DNA of 35,999 nucleotides, from contig JAJFTT010000010.1 in NCBI GenBank assembly GCA_021372785.1, positions 1 through 35,999 on the forward strand, read 5' to 3'. Source of the stretch: Negativicutes bacterium (GTDB taxonomy: Bacteria; Bacillota; JAAYKD01). A model generated the notes under the pieces. It was not told the DNA's origin. It made no database searches and saw only the letters and a list, made by a program, of their open reading frames with translations. Positions 8,167 through 16,450 of this stretch are shown one piece after another. Positions within the stretch are counted from its first letter, which is position 1. The number at the start of each line of letters is the position of its first letter. The position numbers and the translations under genes are program-made.

Positions 8167-8601
8167 GTGTTTTTAGGAACCTATCAGCATGCACTGGACG
8201 AAAAATCGCGCCTGAGCATACCCTCCCGTTTCCGTGAGGGGCTGGGCAATCATTTCATTGCCACCTTGGGTTTAGACAAAGCGATTTTCCTTTATCCGAT
8301 GACAGAATGGGTGAAAATCGAGGATAAACTGCGCAGCCTGCCAATTACAAGTTCGGATGCGCGCGCCTTCAGCCGCGTTTTCTTTTCCGGTGCCGTCGAA
8401 TGCGAACCGGATAAGCAAGGCAGAATTCTTTTGCCGCCCACCTTGAAAAAACATGCCAATTTGGAAAAAGAAGCCGTCCTTTTGGGGGTTTCTTCCCGCG
8501 TGGAAATTTGGAGCCTAACGGAATGGGAACACTACCAAAGTCAGGCGGTTTCGGTTTATGAACAAACCGCAGAACATTTGGAAAGACTGGTATCCATGTA
8601 A
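8167..8601 (+). CDS. mraZ: Transcriptional regulator MraZ
   Basis: This 144-residue protein is the DNA-binding regulator encoded at the front of most dcw clusters. It has two SpoVT/AbrB-like halves. The first is MFLGTYQHALDEKSRLSIPSRFR and the second GAVECEPDKQGRILLPPTLKKHA, each with the D-x-x-x-R/G-R-I-x-x-P pattern of the family. It assembles as a ring and represses its own operon through the repeats found just upstream. The start is GTG 8167, since MFLGTYQHALD is the invariant N-terminus of the family and AAGGAGG (8153-8159) lies 7 bases before it. rsmH follows 19 bases after the stop, so they form one operon. Confidence 0.96.
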   Translation: MFLGTYQHALDEKSRLSIPSRFREGLGNHFIATLGLDKAIFLYPMTEWVKIEDKLRSLPITSSDARAFSRVFFSGAVECEPDKQGRILLPPTLKKHANLEKEAVLLGVSSRVEIWSLTEWEHYQSQAVSVYEQTAEHLERLVSM

Positions 8602-8620
8602 TCAGCAGCAGGGAGGAGGG

Positions 8621-9598
8621 ATGATCTTGCGGCAATTCCGGCACAGCAGTGTTTTGCTTCAGGAAGTATTGTCAGGACTGTCACCCCATCCCGGCGGCAT
8701 TTATCTCGACTGCACCCTGGGCGGCGGCGGTCACAGCGAAGCAATTTTAGAACAACTGCAGGGAGATGGCCTTGTGATTGGTTTGGATCAGGATCCCGGT
8801 GCGCTGGAGGCCGCCGGGCAACGGTTGCGGCAATACGGCAGCCTGTTTCGCCCGCTGCAAGCCAACTTCAGGAATCTTGATCGTGTTTTACAGGAGAATC
8901 AAATTACTTTGCTGGACGGCGCTTTATTTGATTTGGGCGTTTCGTCACCGCAGCTCGATGTCAAAGAACGCGGTTTTACTTTCCGGGAAAATGCGCCGCT
9001 TGATATGCGCATGGATCCGTCGGCAACTCTCACCGCCACTCAGCTGCTGGCGGATTCTTCGGAAGCCGAGCTGCGAAAAATCTTTTACGAGTATGGCGAA
9101 GAGCGCTGGAGTGCCAGAATCGCACAGTTCATTGTCGCAGAACGGCAAAAAAGGCCGATTGAAAGCTCGGATCAACTGGTGGAGATCATCAAAGCAGCGG
9201 TTCCGGCGTCTGTCCGCCGCGAGGATGGCAATGAGACGCGCAGAATCTTCCAGGCCCTGCGCATTGCCGTCAATGATGAACTGAACGCGCTGAAAATCGG
9301 CCTGAAAAAAGCGATCGACGCGCTGCGGCCGCAGGGTGTGATCGCGGTGATTACGTTTCATTCTCTGGAAGACAGAATCGTCAAAGATTTATTTCGGGAA
9401 TTGGTCAACCCCTGTATCTGTCCGGCCAAACTGCCGGTCTGCGTCTGCGGACGCCAACCGATGCTGGAATTGGTTAACACGAAACCGATTTTACCCAAAG
9501 CAGAAGAGCTGCAGGAAAATCCAAGATCGCACAGCGCCAAGCTGCGCCTCGCCAGAAGATTAGCGACACCCATCATTGACTGCAAGGAGGATAGATAA
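8621..9598 (+). CDS. rsmH: 16S rRNA (cytosine-1402-N4) methyltransferase RsmH
   Basis: RsmH (MraW) methylates N4 of C1402 in 16S rRNA near the ribosomal P site. The protein of about 326 residues has the SAM-binding signature DCTLGGGGHSEAIL, the family motif LFDLGVSSPQLD with RGFTFRENAPLDMRMD, and a C-terminal cysteine-rich stretch (CICPAKLPVCVCG). The start is either ATG 8621 or TTG 8627. The purine-rich GGGAGGAGGG at 8611-8620 directly abuts the ATG, and its spacing to the TTG is better, so translation could begin at MILRQF or at LRQF; the difference is two residues. The gene lies between mraZ and ftsL as in most Bacillota. Confidence 0.95.
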   Translation: MILRQFRHSSVLLQEVLSGLSPHPGGIYLDCTLGGGGHSEAILEQLQGDGLVIGLDQDPGALEAAGQRLRQYGSLFRPLQANFRNLDRVLQENQITLLDGALFDLGVSSPQLDVKERGFTFRENAPLDMRMDPSATLTATQLLADSSEAELRKIFYEYGEERWSARIAQFIVAERQKRPIESSDQLVEIIKAAVPASVRREDGNETRRIFQALRIAVNDELNALKIGLKKAIDALRPQGVIAVITFHSLEDRIVKDLFRELVNPCICPAKLPVCVCGRQPMLELVNTKPILPKAEELQENPRSHSAKLRLARRLATPIIDCKEDR

Positions 9599-9599
9599 A

Positions 9600-10022
9600 A
9601 TGACATCAGCAAAACGCGCCATCATCGAGATACCGGAGATTCAGCCGGAAGAACTGATTGAACAGCAGCCGCTTAGAAAAGAAAATGTGATTGCATTTCC
9701 CCGGCAAAAACCCAAACCGCTGCCGGAAACAGTCAACCTGCCTTTGGCCAGATCGATCATTCTTTTTATCTGCGCTTTTGTGCTGGCAGGCTTCATCTCC
9801 TCCACACGTTCGGCTTATTTATACAGTATTTCACAGGCAATCGAAGCGGAACAGAGCGAAATCACAACGATGCAAAATCAGAACGAGATGCTGCGCATCA
9901 AAATCTATCAGGCTTCCTCTCTGGAAACTATCGAACAAAGGGCCATCGGACTGGGTTTTCATAAACCCGGAATGGATCAGTATCTCAAGCTGCCAGGCCT
10001 GTCTGTGAATCAATCAGACTGA
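9600..10022 (+). CDS. ftsL: Cell division protein FtsL
   Basis: This 140-residue protein is a bitopic divisome protein that forms a complex with the FtsB/DivIC and FtsQ/DivIB proteins. It has a charged cytoplasmic N-terminus of about 55 residues, one membrane segment (SIILFICAFVLAGFIS, about 56-72), and an extracytoplasmic leucine-zipper-like coiled coil (AIEAEQSEITTMQNQNEMLRI). A septum-formation-type tail follows (ETIEQRAIGLGFHKPGMDQY). Sequence conservation in FtsL is low, so the call rests on this layout and on its place after rsmH. The start is ATG 9600, one base after the rsmH stop, with AAGGAGG (9584-9590) 9 bases upstream. The next expected gene, a division transpeptidase (ftsI/PBP2), does not follow. 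Confidence 0.85.
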   Translation: MTSAKRAIIEIPEIQPEELIEQQPLRKENVIAFPRQKPKPLPETVNLPLARSIILFICAFVLAGFISSTRSAYLYSISQAIEAEQSEITTMQNQNEMLRIKIYQASSLETIEQRAIGLGFHKPGMDQYLKLPGLSVNQSD

Positions 10023-10067
10023 TCCAGAAAAACCGGACAGACCTTTGCGCTGGGAAAGCAGGATCAT

Positions 10068-10096
10068 ACCGCCCTCGATCTTCGAGCGGCGGTTTT
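10068..10096 (+). terminator. Intrinsic terminator after ftsL
   Basis: ACCGCCCTCGA (10068-10078) pairs with TCGAGCGGCGGT (10082-10093) in an 11-bp stem with one bulged C and a TCT loop, followed by TTTT. It would separate the mraZ-rsmH-ftsL transcript from murF, which is unusual inside a dcw cluster. Confidence 0.7.
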
Positions 10097-10097
10097 G

Positions 10098-10370
10098 CAG
10101 TCTCAGAAGGAAATGCCTTTCTGCGCCCGTCTTATGCCGAACCCTGCTTTTTCTAATTGCCACAGACGTCCCATTGATTTGCCTGCGCTCGGCCGGCGGG
10201 CGTTCGCAGTAACAAAACAGCGGCTCTTGCGGATGCCTGTCAACATTGACGGGATTCTGTCTCGGGCGACCGCTTTTCCGGAGAATACATCTTGCCGAAA
10301 GGAATTTGTCAGCAAAGAACGAATCTATCTTGATACGCAATTCGAATCTGTTGCAGAGGGAGTGGAGATA
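10098..10370 (+). other. Gene-free gap at the usual position of ftsI and murE
   Basis: These 270 bases lie where most Bacillota carry ftsI/pbp2 and murE. They stay open in the murF frame (no stop from 10095), but the translation does not match the MurF N-terminus and has no ribosome binding site, so I treat it as non-coding. A segment reading KQRLLRMPVNIDGILSRA faintly recalls the N-terminal part of class B PBPs; this is too weak to call a remnant. The promoter for murF should lie here, but I could not identify it. Confidence 0.4.
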
Positions 10371-11771
10371 ATGCCTGACATGACAGTCGGTGAAATTGCT
10401 CAAGTCGTTCAGGGAACCGTCCGGGGAACGTATCAGGATAAAATCGTCACTTCAATTATTACCGACAGCCGTCGGGCGGTGGACGGCGCTTTGTTTATTG
10501 CTCTGAGAGGAGAGCGGGTGGACGGCAATTGCTTCATCGCGGAAGCCCTGGCGGCCGGAGCCGCCGCTGCCCTGACAGAGGAAGCGGAATTAGCGGATGA
10601 TGTTTCGGCCATTGTTGTGGACGACTGCGTCGAAGCCATGGCCCGCTTAGGCAGATATTGTTTGGAGCAGCATCCCGTCAAGGTTGTGGCCGTCACCGGC
10701 AGCGTTGGCAAGACCAGCAGCAAGGACATGATCGCTGCCGTTTTGGCGGAAAAATATGCCGTCTTAAAAACTCAGGGCAATCTGAATACCGAAACGGGTT
10801 TACCGATCACGCTTTATCAGCTGAATGCGCGGCATCAGATCGCCGTACTGGAAATGGGTATGCAGGGTTTGGCTGAAATTGCCCATTTGACCGCCATCGC
10901 TCCGCCGGATTTTGCCGCCATTACCAATGTCCTGGGCGTTCATCTGGAACGGCTGGGCAGCTTAGAAGCCATTGCCGCGGCCAAAAGAGAGATTTTTGAG
11001 GGATTGAAAGCCGGCAGCGGGGTTGCTTTGCTGCGCTGGGATGAGCCCTGGAAAGAGTTTTTATTGCAAAAACTGCGTGGAAAATGTTTTACCTATGGTT
11101 TTGCCGCAGAAGCCGATCTGACGGTTTCAGAAGTGATCAGTCTTGGCTTGTATGGTTCAAAATTTACGCTGCATTTTCCCAATCGGCAACAAGTGACGGC
11201 AGCCATTCCTTTGCCGGGACGACATATGGTGGAAAACGCTTGCCTTGCCGCTGCCATCGGTTATCTCAACGGTCTGACTCCGGCAGAAATTGCCTTGGGA
11301 CTCAGCCATGTTCAGCCTGCCGATCAGCGCAGCAGCATCCGGAAGTTGGGCGGCGACCGGCTGATGATCAATGATTCCTACAACGCCAGCCCCAAATCGA
11401 TGCAGGTTTCGCTGGATTTGATGGCGGAAGTGCGGGCCGATCGTGCTGCTGTGGCTGTGCTGGCAGATATGCGGGAATTGGGCGGGCAGGAAGTTGAGGA
11501 ACATCAAATCATCGGCCGGCGTTTGGCTGCGGAACATTATGATTATCTGTTTGCCCGGGGTCGCCTGGCAACGGCTTTGGCTGAAGCCGCCCTGGCAGCC
11601 GGTATGCCGCCGGAGCGCGTTATATTCTGCCAAGACAATCAGGCCATGGCTGCCGCCGTGCTGCAGCAGGTACCGCAACATGCAATTTTGCTGATCAAAG
11701 GCTCACGCAGCCTGGCTTTGGAAGAAGTGGCGGAGCAATTGCTGCAATACTGGGGTGAAGCGAATGAATAA
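10371..11771 (+). CDS. murF: UDP-MurNAc-tripeptide--D-Ala-D-Ala ligase MurF
   Basis: MurF adds the D-Ala-D-Ala dipeptide to UDP-MurNAc-tripeptide, the last cytoplasmic step before MraY. The 466-residue protein has the N-terminal uridine-binding domain (MTVGEIAQVVQG, DSRRAVDGALFIALRGERVDG), the central ATP-binding loop VTGSVGKTSSKD and the EMGMQGLAEIAHL stretch. The C-terminal Mur ligase domain includes INDSYNASPKSMQ and VLADMRELG. The start is ATG 10371, where similarity begins and where GGGAGTGGAG lies just upstream. The gene overlaps mraY by 8 bases. Its partner ligase gene murE is absent from this cluster. Confidence 0.95.
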   Translation: MPDMTVGEIAQVVQGTVRGTYQDKIVTSIITDSRRAVDGALFIALRGERVDGNCFIAEALAAGAAAALTEEAELADDVSAIVVDDCVEAMARLGRYCLEQHPVKVVAVTGSVGKTSSKDMIAAVLAEKYAVLKTQGNLNTETGLPITLYQLNARHQIAVLEMGMQGLAEIAHLTAIAPPDFAAITNVLGVHLERLGSLEAIAAAKREIFEGLKAGSGVALLRWDEPWKEFLLQKLRGKCFTYGFAAEADLTVSEVISLGLYGSKFTLHFPNRQQVTAAIPLPGRHMVENACLAAAIGYLNGLTPAEIALGLSHVQPADQRSSIRKLGGDRLMINDSYNASPKSMQVSLDLMAEVRADRAAVAVLADMRELGGQEVEEHQIIGRRLAAEHYDYLFARGRLATALAEAALAAGMPPERVIFCQDNQAMAAAVLQQVPQHAILLIKGSRSLALEEVAEQLLQYWGEANE

Positions 11772-12723
11772 CCGTTATCTGATCGTGATGCTGATTGCCA
11801 TGGCGGCGGCGGCTGTCACCGGGCCTCTGCTGATCCCCCTGCTGCATCGTTTAAAATTCGGTCAGAGCATCCGTCAGGAAGGGCTGCAGAGTCACTATAA
11901 GAAAACCGGTACTCCCACAATGGGCGGTTTCATTATTTACCTTGGCCTGCTGGCCGGTCTGCTGTTTGCCGGTCAGTGGACCAGAACCATCGGCGTTTTG
12001 CTGCTGCTTGTGTTTGGCCATGGTCTGCTGGGGTTTGCCGATGATTATATTAAATCCGCCCGGAAAAATCCGGAGGGATTATCGGCCAGGGCAAAATTGA
12101 TCGGTCAGTTCAGCCTGGCGGCGCTTTTCTGCTGGCTGCTGGCCGGTAAGGGTTTGACGACCGAACTTGTGCTGCCCCTCCTGCACTGGCAATTGCCGCT
12201 GGGTTTTTTCTATTGGATTTTGGCGCTGCTCTATCTGGTGTTTTTCAGTAATGCCGTCAACATCATCGATGGCGTGGACGGATTATGCAGCGGTCAGACC
12301 ATGATTGCCACCTTGTTTTGCTTTTTTGTCGCGCTGTTGCAGCAGCAAACCGATTTGGCGGCTTTTTGCGCGGCTCTGATCGGCGCCTTGGCTGGTTTCT
12401 TATTGTTCAACCTGCATCCGGCGCGGATTTTTATGGGTGATACCGGTTCGCTGGGCTTAGGCGCGGCGTTGGCAGCAATGGCGCTGCTCCTGAAAGTGGA
12501 AGCCTTGATGCTCTGGGTCGGCATGGTCTTTATTATCGACATTTTTTCTACCATTATTCAGGTGCTTTACTTTAAAGCAACCAAAGGCAAACGTCTGTTT
12601 AAAATGAGCCCGATTCATCATCATTTTGAATTGTGCGGTTGGAGCGAGTGGAAAATTGTTTTTGTTTTCTGGGCTTGCGGCTTGTTTTTTACCTTGACGG
12701 GTGCGTGGCTGTTTATCGCATAG
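11764..12723 (+). CDS. mraY: Phospho-N-acetylmuramoyl-pentapeptide transferase MraY
   Basis: MraY is the integral membrane enzyme that moves phospho-MurNAc-pentapeptide to undecaprenyl phosphate and forms lipid I. The 319-residue protein has about ten hydrophobic segments and the family motifs GTPTMGG, the aspartate pair in LGFADDYIK, NAVNIIDGVDGL, FMGDTGSLGLGA and the histidine cluster SPIHHHFEL. The start at ATG 11764 overlaps the murF stop, which indicates translational coupling; a GTG at 11755 in frame is possible but would remove the GGTGA binding site. Length is typical for the Bacillota enzyme. Confidence 0.96.
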   Translation: MNNRYLIVMLIAMAAAAVTGPLLIPLLHRLKFGQSIRQEGLQSHYKKTGTPTMGGFIIYLGLLAGLLFAGQWTRTIGVLLLLVFGHGLLGFADDYIKSARKNPEGLSARAKLIGQFSLAALFCWLLAGKGLTTELVLPLLHWQLPLGFFYWILALLYLVFFSNAVNIIDGVDGLCSGQTMIATLFCFFVALLQQQTDLAAFCAALIGALAGFLLFNLHPARIFMGDTGSLGLGAALAAMALLLKVEALMLWVGMVFIIDIFSTIIQVLYFKATKGKRLFKMSPIHHHFELCGWSEWKIVFVFWACGLFFTLTGAWLFIA

Positions 12724-12735
12724 GGGGGGATTCGA

Positions 12736-14091
12736 ATGGAATTACAAGGGAAAAAGGTACTTGTCTTGGGGTTAGCCCGCAGCGGAGTGGCTTCCATCCA
12801 TGTCTTGCTCAAGCATGGCGCCGTGGTGATCGCCAACGATTCCGCCAAACCGGATAAGGTGGCAAAAGACGTAGAAGCATTGGCCGGTCTGCCGGTAGAG
12901 ATTATTTTGGAGCAGCACCCGCTGGAATTGCTCGATCAGGGGCTCGATCTGATTGTCAAAAATCCGGGGATCCCTTATGATATTCCGTTTTTACAGGCTG
13001 CCAGAGCCAAAGGGATTCCGGTGGTCAGCGAGGTGGAACTGGCCTGGCAGGTTACCAAAGCGCCGCTGGTTTGTATTACGGGTTCCAACGGCAAAACAAC
13101 CACAACCGCCTGGGTCGGTGAAATTTTGCGTCATGACAGAGCCAATGTGCATGTCGCAGGCAATATCGGTCTGCCGCTCAGCGAAGAGGTGGATGGTCTG
13201 GATGAAAAGCATATCGTAGTGGTGGAACTCTCCAGTTTTCAGCTGAATGATGTGCTGGATTTTCGTCCCAAAGTCGCCACCCTGCTCAATATCTACAACA
13301 CGCACCGTGACTGGCATCACACGGCTGAAAATTACCTGGAAGCAAAATCGCATCTTTTCCTCAACCAGACTGCGGAAGATTGGGCGATTCTCAATGCGGA
13401 AAATGCGGAAGTCATGTCGCTGCTGCCCAAAATCAAGGCGCATCCGCTGACCTTCAGCCACCTGCAGCCGCAAGAAGAAGGAGCCTGGCTGCAAAATGAT
13501 CTGCTGATGTTCCGCAGCAAAGGCGTTACGGAGGCAATTTTACCGTTAAAAGAATTGGGGATCGGTTATGCCCATAATTATCAGAATGCCATGGCGGCTG
13601 CCCTGACTGCTTACGCGGCGGGGGCATCGCCGGAGGCCATCCGCAAAGGCTTACGCAGTTTTCAAGGGGTGGCGCATCGCTTCCAAATTGTGGCCCGACT
13701 GAACGGAGTTCTCTATATCAACGATTCCAAAGCGACCAATGTGCAGGCTGCTTTGGTGGCTTTGAGTTTACCCGGCGAACCGATTATTCTGATTGCCGGC
13801 GGTTTGGACAGAGGACAGGATTTTACAGAATTTGCTCAGAGCATTCGGCAGCACTGCAAAGCGGTGATTCTCTTGGGACAAACCAAAGAGCGGATCCGGC
13901 AGGCATTGGCGGCAGAGAATTTTAGCAATGTCACGATGGTCCATGATATGGAAGAAGCGGTGGAACAGTCCCGCAGGTTAAGCGAGCCGGGCGATTGTGT
14001 CTTATTATCGCCGGCCTGCGCCAGTTGGGATATGTATCCCGACTTTGAAGTCAGAGGTCAATCGTTTATGGATGCCGTCGTCAGGAAATGA
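12736..14091 (+). CDS. murD: UDP-MurNAc-L-alanine--D-glutamate ligase MurD
   Basis: MurD adds D-glutamate to UDP-MurNAc-L-Ala in the cytoplasm. The 451-residue protein begins with a Rossmann-like domain (VLVLGLARSGVAS) and has NPGIPYD and the P-loop ITGSNGKTTTTAWVG. The central ligase motifs LSSFQLN and the HRDWH stretch follow, and the C-terminal domain carries INDSKATN and LLSPACASWDMY. Length and all motifs are normal. ATG 12736 follows TAGGGGGGATTCGA, a clear ribosome binding site, 12 bases after the mraY stop. Confidence 0.96.
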   Translation: MELQGKKVLVLGLARSGVASIHVLLKHGAVVIANDSAKPDKVAKDVEALAGLPVEIILEQHPLELLDQGLDLIVKNPGIPYDIPFLQAARAKGIPVVSEVELAWQVTKAPLVCITGSNGKTTTTAWVGEILRHDRANVHVAGNIGLPLSEEVDGLDEKHIVVVELSSFQLNDVLDFRPKVATLLNIYNTHRDWHHTAENYLEAKSHLFLNQTAEDWAILNAENAEVMSLLPKIKAHPLTFSHLQPQEEGAWLQNDLLMFRSKGVTEAILPLKELGIGYAHNYQNAMAAALTAYAAGASPEAIRKGLRSFQGVAHRFQIVARLNGVLYINDSKATNVQAALVALSLPGEPIILIAGGLDRGQDFTEFAQSIRQHCKAVILLGQTKERIRQALAAENFSNVTMVHDMEEAVEQSRRLSEPGDCVLLSPACASWDMYPDFEVRGQSFMDAVVRK

Positions 14092-14100
14092 GGTTGCACT

Positions 14101-15207
14101 GTGGCTGGATCTAAAAGGCGTTTACCGGATATCTGGTTATTTCTGACCGTCTTGATGTTAGTGGGTTTTGGCTTGATTATGGTTTACTCCTCCAGCTCGG
14201 TGACGGCGCCGCAGTTGGGTGTGGAGAGCAATTATTACGCGCTGAACCAGGTCAAATGGGCCATCATGGGATTTGCTGTCATGTTCGTTACTGCTTTGCT
14301 TCCTTTGGATTGGTTTAAAAAAGGGGCAATGCCTTTCTACATTTTTGGTTTGCTGCTCCTGGCTGCGTTGTATATTCCCGCCCTGGCCATTAACCGCAAC
14401 GGAGCAACCCGCTGGCTGAACCTGGGTTTCACCACGTTTATGCCATCCGAAGCGGCGAAAATAGCCGTTGTCGTCCTGCTGGCCAAAAAATTCAGTGAGA
14501 TACAAGGTAATTTATGCCAATTGAAAGACGTGGCTTACTGCGCCGTTTTGATTCTGATCCCATGTGCTTTCATTTTGAAGCAGCCGGATTACAGTACGAT
14601 GCTGATTGTGATCGGCACCGCGGCAATCATGATGTTCATTGCGGGCTTACCCTGGATTTATACGATTTTAGCCGGTCTGAGCGGCGGAGCAGCTTTGGTT
14701 TACCTGGCGTTTGGCGAAGAATACCGGATGGACCGAATCAAGACATTTCTCGATCCCTGGCAAGATCCGGTCGGACATGGCTGGCAGGTGATACAGTCGT
14801 TATACGCCATCGCTTCCGGCAGGCTGACCGGTTTGGGGTATGGGAAAAGCAGACAGAAATACGGTTATCTGCCGGAATCCATGAGCGATTTTATTTTTGC
14901 TATCGTTGCGGAAGAAACGGGTTTGCTTGGCGCCGGCGCCCTGATTCTGCTCTTCATTGTTTTTCTTTGGCGCGGTTATCTCATATCCCGCAAAACAGAC
15001 GATATTTTCGCCTCTTTTTTGGCGATCGGTTTTACCTCCATGATCTGTCTGCAGGCAATTGTCAATATGGCGGTGGTTACTTCCTCCATTCCTGCAACCG
15101 GGATCACGCTGCCGTTTATCAGTGCGGGCGGTTCTTCTCTGGTCATGTCGCTGATTGCCGTGGGGTTGATACTGAATGCCTCCCGCGCCAGACCAAGTGC
15201 TTCCTAG
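14101..15207 (+). CDS. ftsW: FtsW/SpoVE-type lipid II polymerase (SEDS glycosyltransferase)
   Basis: This 368-residue SEDS-family membrane protein polymerises glycan strands at the septum together with a class B PBP. It has about ten membrane segments, an early YSSSS motif, RWLNLGFTTFMPSEAAKIAVV, and the large loop with YGYLPESMSDFIFAIVAEETG. The conserved end is PATGITLPFISAGGSSL. The start is GTG 14101 with GAGGTTG just upstream, 9 bases after murD. Its position between murD and murG is the usual one for FtsW or SpoVE; sequence alone does not separate division FtsW from sporulation SpoVE. The partner transpeptidase is not encoded in this cluster. Confidence 0.92.
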   Translation: MAGSKRRLPDIWLFLTVLMLVGFGLIMVYSSSSVTAPQLGVESNYYALNQVKWAIMGFAVMFVTALLPLDWFKKGAMPFYIFGLLLLAALYIPALAINRNGATRWLNLGFTTFMPSEAAKIAVVVLLAKKFSEIQGNLCQLKDVAYCAVLILIPCAFILKQPDYSTMLIVIGTAAIMMFIAGLPWIYTILAGLSGGAALVYLAFGEEYRMDRIKTFLDPWQDPVGHGWQVIQSLYAIASGRLTGLGYGKSRQKYGYLPESMSDFIFAIVAEETGLLGAGALILLFIVFLWRGYLISRKTDDIFASFLAIGFTSMICLQAIVNMAVVTSSIPATGITLPFISAGGSSLVMSLIAVGLILNASRARPSAS

Positions 15208-15228
15208 TGCCGGAAAGGATGTGTTGAC

Positions 15229-16338
15229 ATGCGACTGGTTGTGACCGGCGGTGGTACCGGCGGGCATATCAATCCGGCCATTGCTTTAATCAAGGAATTG
15301 CAGGCGAGACCGGAACCCCTGCAGGTGTTATATCTGGGTACGCAAAGAGGAATGGAATCCGAGTTGGTCATGCAGGAAGGGATCCCATTTTCCGTGATCT
15401 CTTCCCGCGGTTTTCAACGTAAAATCTCTGTGGATACCCTCAAAACAATTGTCACAGCGGCCAACGGTTTTTTTCAGGCGCATGCTTACCTGAAGGAATT
15501 CCGACCGGACGTGGCGGTCGGTACCGGCGGCTATGTTGCCGGACCCGTGATTCTGCAGGCCGCACTGATGGGAATTCCCACTTTAATCCATGAACAGAAC
15601 GCGCTGCCCAGCCTGACCAACCGGCTGCTGGCCAGATTTGTGACCTCCATCGCACTCTCATACCCTGAGTCAAGCCGCTATTTTCCCGACAATAAGCCGC
15701 AGTATGTCATCGGTAATCCGGTCAGACCGGAAATTATGGCAACCGGCAGAGCGGAGGCAATCGAGCGTCTGGCGCTCAATCCAGAACTGAAAACTTTGCT
15801 GGTGGTTGGCGGCAGCCGCGGAGCGGAACCGATCAATGAAGCCGTTTTGGCGGTGCTGCCCGATTATTTATGCCAGAGCGGTCAGCAGGTTATTTTTGCC
15901 ACGGGCAAAGCGCATTTCGCAAAGATTGCGGCAAAACTGGACGCGCTCGGCTACCTGCGGCATAAAAACCTGCATCTGCTGCCTTATTTGTTCGATATGG
16001 CAGCCGGCTTGCAGGCGGCCGATCTGATCATCTCCCGTTCCGGCGGTATGATTGCCGAAATCAATCTGGTCGGTATTCCCGCCATCTATATCCCGTCCCC
16101 CCATGTGGCGGATAATCACCAGGAATATAATGCCAGGGCGATTGAAAGCCAAGGCGCCGGCGTGATGATTCGGGAAAAGGATCTGACCCCAACGCTGCTG
16201 CTGCAGACAATCAACCGGATTTTGTTCGACGAAGAGGAATCGCAGCGGATGCGTCAGGCGGCCCTGGCGATGGCCAAACCGGATGCAACCAGGCAATTTG
16301 CCGACTTAGCCTGTCAAATCGCTAAAAAACAGCAATAA
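15229..16338 (+). CDS. murG: UDP-GlcNAc--lipid I N-acetylglucosaminyltransferase MurG
   Basis: MurG is a GT-B glycosyltransferase on the inner face of the membrane that adds GlcNAc to lipid I to make lipid II. The 369-residue protein has the N-terminal glycine-rich loop TGGGTGGHINPAIA, GTGGYVAGP, PTLIHEQNALP, VVGGSRGAEPINEAV and the C-terminal nucleotide-binding motif SRSGGMIAEI. Length is typical. The ATG 15229 follows GGAAAGGATGTGTTGAC, an acceptable binding site, 21 bases after ftsW. It is followed by about 110 non-coding bases before murC, the longest gap in this part of the cluster. Confidence 0.96.
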   Translation: MRLVVTGGGTGGHINPAIALIKELQARPEPLQVLYLGTQRGMESELVMQEGIPFSVISSRGFQRKISVDTLKTIVTAANGFFQAHAYLKEFRPDVAVGTGGYVAGPVILQAALMGIPTLIHEQNALPSLTNRLLARFVTSIALSYPESSRYFPDNKPQYVIGNPVRPEIMATGRAEAIERLALNPELKTLLVVGGSRGAEPINEAVLAVLPDYLCQSGQQVIFATGKAHFAKIAAKLDALGYLRHKNLHLLPYLFDMAAGLQAADLIISRSGGMIAEINLVGIPAIYIPSPHVADNHQEYNARAIESQGAGVMIREKDLTPTLLLQTINRILFDEEESQRMRQAALAMAKPDATRQFADLACQIAKKQQ

Positions 16339-16450
16339 CAGAAAAAACCGATCGCGGCCAACCAACGCGCACCTGCCTGGCAAAAGGGGAGTTTGCGATC
16401 GATCGGATTGATGGAAAACAACCTGCGCTGTGAAGAGGAAGGTGTTTTAT

